A DNA stretch of 5,584 bases from Anaerolineaceae bacterium (GTDB taxonomy: Bacteria > Chloroflexota > Anaerolineae > Anaerolineales > Anaerolineaceae). The stretch spans positions 1 through 5,584 of the forward strand of contig JACZIY010000733.1 of the NCBI GenBank assembly GCA_014860845.1, given 5' to 3'. This document shows positions 1 to 5,584 of this stretch, in pieces. Position numbers and translations under genes: made by a program. Under the pieces are notes generated by a model. The model was not told where the DNA came from, did not search any database, and worked only from the letters and a program-made list of their open reading frames with translations. Numbering within the stretch: the stretch's first letter is position 1; each line of letters begins with the position of its first letter.

Positions 1-1421
1 GTGAAATAAGACCAGAAAGGTGAATGACTACCCATCCAGGGCTCTATTTTTGTATATGCCTGCCCAAACCATTCGGTAAAAGGATAATACAAAAGAAAGG
101 CAGCTGCAACAAATACAGTCAGAATCATAATCGTTTCAACGATCCTGGCAACAAGACCGCTTAAATGATAAGCAGTGCGAAAACCTTTCCCATATCGAAG
201 AATTGTATAAAGAATGACTACCCCTCCCAGGATTAAATACGTTGGAAAATCCCATGTGTTTGTGGGGCGTAATGCGCCAATTGTGACTGCGCCAACCAGA
301 ATCAACATGAATTTTACAAACCAACCAGGAAGATTCTCGGTAAATTTCCATTTACTGAAAATTATAGAGAGAGACCAGGCAATCGCCATTATGGTAACAG
401 GCAGGGCAATTACGTGTGCATGTGGGTCAGCATAAATAAATGAAAAGAACGGAAATTCTGTAATGGGTTCTTGTGGTAGTGCTCTGCTAGGTACCCAATA
501 CCAATCTCCTGGGTAAAAAGGAAGACTTTGTCCACTAAAAAATCCACCTAACCCTTTGATTGTCCACAACCAGCGTTCAAAGAATCTTGCACCTTCGATA
601 ACACCATCCGGAGAACCAATTTTTTGAAACCCATGCCATATCATCCGAATGGTCCCCAGATTCCCCAGGATTAAAGTTAAGCATATACCTACAATTCCAG
701 CTTTTCCTTCAGTAGATTCAAAGATCTTTTTGATCGAGTTTTGAGGGGTATAGCCTGGATCACTTTCTTTTTTATAAAATGCAACCAGGTTCCAAACAAT
801 ACTGAACGCGCCAATTCCAACAAAACTAAATAGGGTTGGCAAAGCGATATTGTAAGCAATCGACGGTACTATTCCTAACCATTTGATGAAAATTCCAATG
901 ATGACAAATCCATAATAGTAATAATTAATATAACCCCCCGCATACCAGGGATCATAGGGCGGAAAAGTAGTGCTTTTAATGACTGCATTCAAGTAGGAGA
1001 AATCCATCGGTTTTTCTCCACCTTTTCCAGGATGCCATAAATCAGGATTTCCCAAGCGAATGAATAAGAATGCTACGAACAATACCAAACTGACGATTTC
1101 AATCCAGATGAATAGTTTTTTTAATTGTTTTAAGTCTGTAATAATTGCTTTCTTTGTTAAATATCCAATCAGAAAACTGACAATGATAACAAATCCGATG
1201 ACCACCCAGATAAAGCCCCTGGTTACAGAAATCCCATAGGATCCACCAATCCAGACGATTAAAGCTACAAATAGCATTGCAAAGAGTTTGCTGAATGCAT
1301 ACCCTTTATCAATCAGTCCATTGAAACCTAAGCGAACAATTGGGTAAAAAACCAGACTTAATACACTGATTGCAAAATACCAGAGAATCACTGCAAGGAT
1401 GGGATATTGATTGATCATATT
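1..1421 (-). other. Domain: DUF2298 / Chlor_Arch_YYY integral membrane module (C-terminus missing)
   Basis: Residues about 816-1288, continuing past the window edge. Four hydrophobic segments lead into a loop with EKPMDFSYLNA (951-961, D955) and FPPYDPWYAGGYINYYYYG. The four tyrosines and glycine (982-986, bases 909-923) fit the YYYxG signature that gave the family its name. Further family-like landmarks are GNLGT, ITEFPFFSF before ADPHAHVIALP (D1147, H1149, H1151; bases 414-428), and PTNTWDFPTY in a later segment. The family is known from Chloroflexi and Archaea and its function is undetermined as far as I know. Its multi-helix layout with acidic and aromatic loop motifs suggests a GT-C-like fold, so a second sugar-transfer centre is a reasonable guess, not a demonstrated one. 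Confidence 0.82.
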
Positions 1422-3866
1422 CGAGGTATCAAAAATATCAGACCAGGTACCTCCGGCTTGCTGAACTTCTAATTGTTGATTGGAAAGTTCCAAATCAGCT
1501 GGATAATCCGGAAATTCACCAGGTGTGTAGTATATGACCTTACTGAGGTCTACCTCACTTAAAATTTGTGTAACTGATACCGGGTCATAATCAGCAGATT
1601 TTTTGAAAATAAGTACCTTCGGGTGATCATAAACAGTAAATGCTTCGTCAGCATACTGGTCATTTATTTCAAAATTGCCAATTTTAGGGTAGGACTCAAA
1701 CACTTTTACGAGATCGAAACCCAAATTTCCCAGATACATTCCAGGTTTAGCAACACTATAACATTCATATATCTCTTCTTCAGTTGGACAACCCATCAAT
1801 TCTTGATAAAACCGGGTAGTCAATGGGTAACGTTCTGGAACCCTTGTCGTAGTACCCCACTGCCGGTTAGAAGATATGAAAACATAATCACTTTTATATA
1901 ATGTGGAGATAAATCGATCGAATTTCTCTTGATTATCTTCCCAATACATCTCAAAGGTAAGATCTTTTTGGTAAATTCCACCGTACGCATCATAACCATC
2001 CGTACGTAAAGGTAGACCATCGTCCCAGACCGATTCATTGGCAGTTGCGCTGCCTAGTAATGAGAGAACGCCTGCTCCTTCGTTTTCTAATACAATTTGA
2101 TAGGTGTGATTTGCCTGAAGATTCAACGGGGGATTGATCTTCACGGAATATTGACCCAATTTCCTTGAATCATTTTGGTCGAAAGGGCCAATCAACTCAG
2201 ATCTTGCCAGGACTTGCCCGGAATTTTCAACATCAAAAATCGAAATAACTAACTTTTCATCCCCTTGGCCAATATTCTCTTGTTGAAGAATGTTAACAAA
2301 GGTAATTTCTTCCAGATGGCTTGCTTGTTCGAGACTGAAATGAGAGGAAAACGAATTTTCCAGCGAAAGTGGTAAATCGTATGGATAGGAGATAATTTTC
2401 TGATATTTTTCTCCATCTTGCTGAATGATCAAATTTATCGGACCGGGTACATTCTCATAAATCCACCGTGAAGCCTCAATTCTGGTAACGGGTTCTACAT
2501 AGATGGAGCTGAACATAAACGCCCAGATGAATGTGCCAACAAGAGATGTTACGGTTAGGATTCCAACGGTGATTTTTAATGGATTAGACCATCCTGATTT
2601 TTTAGGTTTATAGGTAAAAAGAAAATAGATCATCCAGGCAGCCATCAATGCAAACATCGGGTATACAGGCATTTGATATCGCATTACTGAATTTCCCAAT
2701 GATGATTGCCAGAGGAAATAACCCATCGTCCAGACCCACAGAAGCAGATATTTTTTCCACTCACCACGTAATATCCGCCAGCCCATTGTTACTACACCAG
2801 ACCAGGCAACAATACTGAGTGGTAAACCTAAACCCCATAAAGAGAGATTTTTTCCTGAAAAAAAGAAATTTCTACGTGCCCATTGCAAGGCAGGAGGGAA
2901 ATCTACTTTTCCGCTGGATTGAGCGCTTACCTCTCGCAGGTTGTCCAACCACAATGTATTGAGCTGAATACCAAAAAATCCTGGTCCATCAAACGCATAC
3001 GGTTGAAAAATTCGAAATGATAATAGTGCAAAAAATCCACCGATGACCAGATCTCTGAGAATGAGCTCGCTTTTTTTCCCAGGATCATCAAATGGAATTT
3101 TCTCCCAAAGGATTAAGAAAGATAGTGGAAGTAATAAAGCAATCGTTACTGTATTTATTTTCGATGCAGCAGCGAGACCAACAACAATGCCAAAAATAAT
3201 CGAAAATACGAATGTTTTCTGACTGGGGAGCCAATTTTTCTTTTTGCTAGAATTGACAGCATCCTCAGAATCATCTTCGGTTTTTGAATTTTTTCCTCGG
3301 GAAAAATTGTGCTGAGATATAATGACCGCAATAAAAACGGCTAATGTTGTAAAAAATGTAGCAAATGTATCAACGGTAAAGAAATGTGACTGTTGAATTT
3401 GCAATACTGCCATGCCTGCAAATGCAGCTGCTAATAACCCAACCCATTGATTGAACAACTTCTTTCCAATAAAAAATAAAAGAAATACACTCCCCAAATC
3501 GAAGAGACTGGATAATACCCTGCCAACTTGAGTTATTTCATTCCAGCCAACGAAATCGAATAATCCTTCCGTGACATATCTGGTGAGAATAATCGGAAAA
3601 TCACCATAAACAAAGAAACCATGTCCACGATTGTGAGGATTTAAGGATGAAATATGGGTGTTAAAATAGCTTCCTATGGATTCAACAGAATCCAAACTCG
3701 CTCCCACCCAGATCAAGAAACGTTCATCTGGGTGCAAAAACATGTATTCACCCCAAAATATACCTCTTATACGAAAGAAAACACTTCCAGCAAGAACAAC
3801 CAGACAAAGTATGGTTACCAGAATCGTTGTGTTTTTTTTGTTTTTCTTGTTTTCAAAGTTATTCAT
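1..3866 (-). CDS. GT-C-like membrane glycosyltransferase fused to a DUF2298/YYY membrane module (3' partial)
   Basis: This very long polytopic protein has no stop codon down to position 1; 1288 residues are visible and the C-terminus is missing. The ATG at 3864-3866 is chosen because an AGGA ribosome binding site sits 6 bases upstream and a Lys/Asn-rich N-tail leads straight into the first helix (15-31). Residues 1-455 resemble family 39 (PMT_2/ArnT-like) GT-C enzymes: HPDER at 45-49 in the first outside loop, about eleven hydrophobic segments, and MRYQMPVYP at 395-403. Residues about 456-815 are soluble and probably extracytoplasmic, with NRQWG at 667-671. From about 817 a second set of helices begins, carrying EKPMD (951-955), GGYINYYYYG (977-986) and ADPHAHV (1146-1152), which mark the DUF2298/Chlor_Arch_YYY family. 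Family members of this domain are usually several hundred residues, so a few hundred residues may be missing. The likely role is glycan assembly or glycosylation at the membrane, by inference; the YYY module has no established activity that I know of. It lies directly downstream of another GT-C gene, probably in the same transcript. Confidence 0.88.
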   Translation of the reverse strand, partial: MNNFENKKNKKNTTILVTILCLVVLAGSVFFRIRGIFWGEYMFLHPDERFLIWVGASLDSVESIGSYFNTHISSLNPHNRGHGFFVYGDFPIILTRYVTEGLFDFVGWNEITQVGRVLSSLFDLGSVFLLFFIGKKLFNQWVGLLAAAFAGMAVLQIQQSHFFTVDTFATFFTTLAVFIAVIISQHNFSRGKNSKTEDDSEDAVNSSKKKNWLPSQKTFVFSIIFGIVVGLAAASKINTVTIALLLPLSFLILWEKIPFDDPGKKSELILRDLVIGGFFALLSFRIFQPYAFDGPGFFGIQLNTLWLDNLREVSAQSSGKVDFPPALQWARRNFFFSGKNLSLWGLGLPLSIVAWSGVVTMGWRILRGEWKKYLLLWVWTMGYFLWQSSLGNSVMRYQMPVYPMFALMAAWMIYFLFTYKPKKSGWSNPLKITVGILTVTSLVGTFIWAFMFSSIYVEPVTRIEASRWIYENVPGPINLIIQQDGEKYQKIISYPYDLPLSLENSFSSHFSLEQASHLEEITFVNILQQENIGQGDEKLVISIFDVENSGQVLARSELIGPFDQNDSRKLGQYSVKINPPLNLQANHTYQIVLENEGAGVLSLLGSATANESVWDDGLPLRTDGYDAYGGIYQKDLTFEMYWEDNQEKFDRFISTLYKSDYVFISSNRQWGTTTRVPERYPLTTRFYQELMGCPTEEEIYECYSVAKPGMYLGNLGFDLVKVFESYPKIGNFEINDQYADEAFTVYDHPKVLIFKKSADYDPVSVTQILSEVDLSKVIYYTPGEFPDYPADLELSNQQLEVQQAGGTWSDIFDTSNMINQYPILAVILWYFAISVLSLVFYPIVRLGFNGLIDKGYAFSKLFAMLFVALIVWIGGSYGISVTRGFIWVVIGFVIIVSFLIGYLTKKAIITDLKQLKKLFIWIEIVSLVLFVAFLFIRLGNPDLWHPGKGGEKPMDFSYLNAVIKSTTFPPYDPWYAGGYINYYYYGFVIIGIFIKWLGIVPSIAYNIALPTLFSFVGIGAFSIVWNLVAFYKKESDPGYTPQNSIKKIFESTEGKAGIVGICLTLILGNLGTIRMIWHGFQKIGSPDGVIEGARFFERWLWTIKGLGGFFSGQSLPFYPGDWYWVPSRALPQEPITEFPFFSFIYADPHAHVIALPVTIMAIAWSLSIIFSKWKFTENLPGWFVKFMLILVGAVTIGALRPTNTWDFPTYLILGGVVILYTILRYGKGFRTAYHLSGLVARIVETIMILTVFVAAAFLLYYPFTEWFGQAYTKIEPWMGSHSPFWSYF
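1422..2501 (-). other. Domain: large soluble, probably extracytoplasmic region between the two membrane modules
   Basis: Residues about 456-815, with no convincing membrane segment. It starts with EASRWIYENVP (464-474), a motif type often found right after the last helix in chloroflexote GT39-like proteins. The middle part (about 510-620) alternates short hydrophobic and polar stretches with few long helices and looks like a beta-sandwich, possibly a carbohydrate-binding-like fold; that is inference. It is followed by a region with ISSNRQWGTTTRVPERYPL (664-682), rich in polar and aromatic residues, which I remember as well conserved among similar Anaerolineae proteins. The last part (about 730-815) reads like a small alpha/beta segment with KVLIFKK before the next helix. 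Placement outside the membrane follows from the expected GT-C topology, where the soluble C-terminal part is outside. Confidence 0.55.
2502..3866 (-). other. Domain: N-terminal GT-C (PMT_2/ArnT-like) module of the fusion protein
   Basis: Residues 1 to about 455. The N-tail is rich in Lys and Asn and should be cytoplasmic; the first helix is at 15-31. HPDER (45-49, bases 3720-3734) then falls in the first outside loop, where GT-C enzymes hold the acidic residues that bind metal and the phosphate of the lipid donor; D47 and E48 are the candidates. Further hydrophobic segments follow, interrupted by a highly polar loop at about 184-217 with an acidic KTEDDSED stretch and a KKK run, probably cytoplasmic. 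SKINT and a hydrophobic helix come next. MRYQMPVYP (395-403) matches the arginine/proline-containing segment commonly seen near the end of the membrane part in this family. The last helix ends near 455. Domain borders are approximate and judged by hydrophobicity. Confidence 0.75.
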
Positions 3867-3872
3867 TAAATT

Positions 3873-3876
3873 TCCT
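3873..3876 (-). promoter_or_regulatory. Shine-Dalgarno site overlapping the upstream stop codon
   Basis: On the minus strand the junction reads TAGGAAATTTAATG. AGGA lies 6 bases before the ATG at 3866, a normal spacing, and shares its AG with the TAG stop of the upstream glycosyltransferase gene. The site supports the chosen start of the downstream gene. It also suggests that ribosomes ending the first gene can start the second (translational coupling). No promoter fits into the 8-base gap, so the downstream gene is most likely read from a promoter upstream of the first gene, outside the window, although an internal promoter inside the upstream coding region cannot be excluded. Confidence 0.75.
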
Positions 3877-5584
3877 ACGGAACAATGGTGTTTTCATCTT
3901 GTATTATTAATGGAGGAATATGATAAATATGAAAATCCTTTCCTTCAAACCCCGAATCATAGTTGTAAAGAATTCCGTTTGGAAACATCGTCTTTAACAA
4001 TGACAGAGCATCCTGATTATCAGGTTTTAATATAACCAGCTTTTCACCATCATCAATATTTAACTGATTAAATTGTTCTGGCCACAACGCATAATCTTTT
4101 GTGGGGTAACCAGCATTAATACCAACCAATCTTGTATCCACCCAATGAGGAGAAGGAACGACATAAGCTCGATCAGCATTGCCGGTTGATTCCGAAAACC
4201 CTCGAATGATCGCACCTATCTGACTTGTATTCCACGCCCCGGCCATAAATTGTTTATCAAATTGGTTAAATACCAGATCATGATTGATCAACGCAGCCAT
4301 CAGAAACAAAGCCAATCCTACTAAAGAAACAATAATTTTATTTCCATTTCTCATGGCTACACGCCAAACACTATAAAAAACGCGTTCGAAACCTATGGCT
4401 ACAAGAATAAAAACTGGAATAATAGCCCCTGCCGTTCGGTTTAAACTCGGATTCTCATCTGGAAATGCCAGAGACAAAATCGAAGGCATCATTAACAATG
4501 GGACTGCAAGTAAAAGAAATAAATCTTCCCAATTGCGATATTTTAAATATTGAATGAGAACAATTATACTTCCTACTAAATACAAACCTGCACTGACCAT
4601 ATCCAATGCAGGTCGGTTGGGAATAGAATGAACCCAGGTTCCACCATTTGAGTAAAAGAACATTATTTCAGCATTCCATAAATTTTTTAAAAAAATTTCA
4701 CCGGGTGGTTCCGATATTGCTCTTTCACTCGATGTCAACCTGGTCATCATCCGGTAACTCACCGCTTCTGGATTTACGATGGAGAATTTAAAAAGTGGTA
4801 AAAATAAAATAAAACTGGCCATTACCAGGGTGATGAAAGCATTGATGGTTTGATTGCGAATCCCTTTGGATTGTTTGTGGATGAGGAACAAAATGACAGC
4901 AATTACCACAACAACAGGAAGAAATCTGGTTGAACTGTATCCATGCAATCCCAATCCTAAAGCAATCCCTGAATAAATAAAATCATTTCTTCGCCTCTGT
5001 CGTAATCCCCTAATCAAATAGAATAAAGCTGGTGCAGCAAACATTGGATAAAACGGAAATCGTAATCCTACTCTTGAAATTACGTTAGGCCAATAGGCGA
5101 TGCCTGCAAACAACAATGCTAAAATACCTACCCATTTATTTCGTAATTCATTGCCTAACAAATAGATATATGGCAATGTTAAAAATCCGGCTAAAGCGGT
5201 TCCAATTTTCAAACTCATAAAAGAGATACCGGTGTTAAAAACAATTGCCAGGAAGGAGGTCCAATAAAATTGGAAAAATTCTCGCCCGGTGTTGCGAATA
5301 AAAAATACAGGAAATTTTCCATTCAAAACATCATAAACATCCAATAATTTCTCTGCATGATCGCTGAACATTTCACCCAGAACTTCATTCAACCGGTAAA
5401 AACGAAAATAAAACACCAGAATTGTCGAAACCAAAACAAATATCAACCAGGGTGTAATTTTTATGAAGATTTGCTTACTTTTGATGGATTGTCTAATGTT
5501 ATCAATCAATTTTTTGAGATGATCAGTTTCAATGAAAGCAATTAAAAATAAAATAAGTGACAATGCCCATAAGCTTAAGTTTAT
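3875..5584 (-). CDS. GT-C / family 39-like integral membrane glycosyltransferase (5' partial)
   Basis: This is probably a membrane glycosyltransferase that uses a polyprenyl-phosphate-linked sugar on the outer face of the cytoplasmic membrane; donor and acceptor are unknown. The frame is open to the right edge. A TTG at 5561-5563 could pass as a start, but the codons before it (INLSLWA) continue the same hydrophobic helix, so the true start lies outside the window. Numbering from that TTG, 562 residues are visible. After the first helix comes a basic loop (about 20-36) and a helix (37-53). An outside loop follows with SDHAEK (D68, H69, E71), placed where GT-C enzymes carry their catalytic acidic pair, and NTGREFF (91-97). 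About ten further hydrophobic segments run to residue 426, with RVGLRFP at 164-170 and NRTAGA at 375-380. Residues 427-562 form a soluble tail, probably extracytoplasmic. The helix pattern and motif positions match PMT_2/ArnT-like proteins of Chloroflexi. It ends in TAG at 3875-3877, 8 bases before the next gene. The broad family is fairly sure; the exact function is not. Confidence 0.85.
   Translation of the reverse strand: MNLSLWALSLILFLIAFIETDHLKKLIDNIRQSIKSKQIFIKITPWLIFVLVSTILVFYFRFYRLNEVLGEMFSDHAEKLLDVYDVLNGKFPVFFIRNTGREFFQFYWTSFLAIVFNTGISFMSLKIGTALAGFLTLPYIYLLGNELRNKWVGILALLFAGIAYWPNVISRVGLRFPFYPMFAAPALFYLIRGLRQRRRNDFIYSGIALGLGLHGYSSTRFLPVVVVIAVILFLIHKQSKGIRNQTINAFITLVMASFILFLPLFKFSIVNPEAVSYRMMTRLTSSERAISEPPGEIFLKNLWNAEIMFFYSNGGTWVHSIPNRPALDMVSAGLYLVGSIIVLIQYLKYRNWEDLFLLLAVPLLMMPSILSLAFPDENPSLNRTAGAIIPVFILVAIGFERVFYSVWRVAMRNGNKIIVSLVGLALFLMAALINHDLVFNQFDKQFMAGAWNTSQIGAIIRGFSESTGNADRAYVVPSPHWVDTRLVGINAGYPTKDYALWPEQFNQLNIDDGEKLVILKPDNQDALSLLKTMFPNGILYNYDSGFEGKDFHIYHIPPLIIQDENTIVP

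Noticed and set aside
136..351. Minus-strand open frame of 71 codons
   Set aside because: It is in a different frame from the YYY module, whose own frame is continuous here with family-like motifs such as PTNTWDFPTY.
1623..1901. Plus-strand open frame of 92 codons
   Set aside because: It lies opposite the conserved NRQWG region of the fusion protein; its composition is that of an antisense shadow.
3832..3839. Run of eight A (coding strand) near the start of the fusion gene, containing an in-frame A AAA AAC slippery-type heptamer
   Set aside because: A -1 shift there leads to a stop after about 27 codons, and no clear downstream stem-loop was seen; the run is explained by Lys/Asn codons in the N-tail. 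It could still be a sequencing-error spot.
3676..4035. Plus-strand open frame of 119 codons crossing the junction of the two genes
   Set aside because: It is antisense to two well-supported coding regions, has no recognisable domain, and overlaps them on both sides; it is best explained as a chance open frame.
4680..4697. T-run followed by A-run resembling a terminator stem or AT-rich promoter element
   Set aside because: It lies inside the upstream coding frame and encodes EIFLKNL; there is no GC-rich stem.
5561..5563. TTG as the start of the upstream glycosyltransferase
   Set aside because: The reading frame and hydrophobic helix continue upstream to the window edge, and I see no ribosome binding site that can be placed with confidence.

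Overview
The window holds two large membrane-protein genes, both on the minus strand and both cut by a window edge. They look like consecutive genes of one operon. The upstream gene (right part, 5584 to 3875, 5' end missing) encodes a polytopic glycosyltransferase of the GT-C / family 39 (PMT_2/ArnT-like) type. It ends in TAG, and 8 bases later the second gene starts with ATG at 3866 and stays open to position 1 (3' end missing, 1288 codons visible). The two genes cover essentially the whole window. There are no RNA genes, repeats, mobile elements, CRISPR arrays or terminators that I can support, and no non-coding stretch longer than the 8-base junction.

The second protein has three parts. 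The first is an N-terminal GT-C-like membrane module (about residues 1-455) with an HPDER motif in its first outside loop. The second is a soluble, probably extracytoplasmic region of about 350 residues with an NRQWG motif. The third is the start of a second polytopic module (from about residue 817) that carries GGYINYYYYG, which I recognise as the signature of the DUF2298 / Chlor_Arch_YYY family of unknown function.

The YYY family is known mainly from Chloroflexi and Archaea. Together with moderately low GC (about 40 % by eye) and bacterial Shine-Dalgarno-led, tightly packed genes, this points to a chloroflexote, most likely a low-GC Anaerolineae member. This assignment is an inference from family distribution.

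Functionally, both proteins look like integral-membrane enzymes that take a lipid-linked sugar (for example a polyprenyl-phosphate sugar) and transfer it outside the cytoplasmic membrane to a glycan, lipid or protein. Donor and acceptor cannot be read from the sequence. The most interesting point is that the second protein seems to join two GT-C-like membrane modules through a large outside domain, with a poorly characterised module at its C-terminus.
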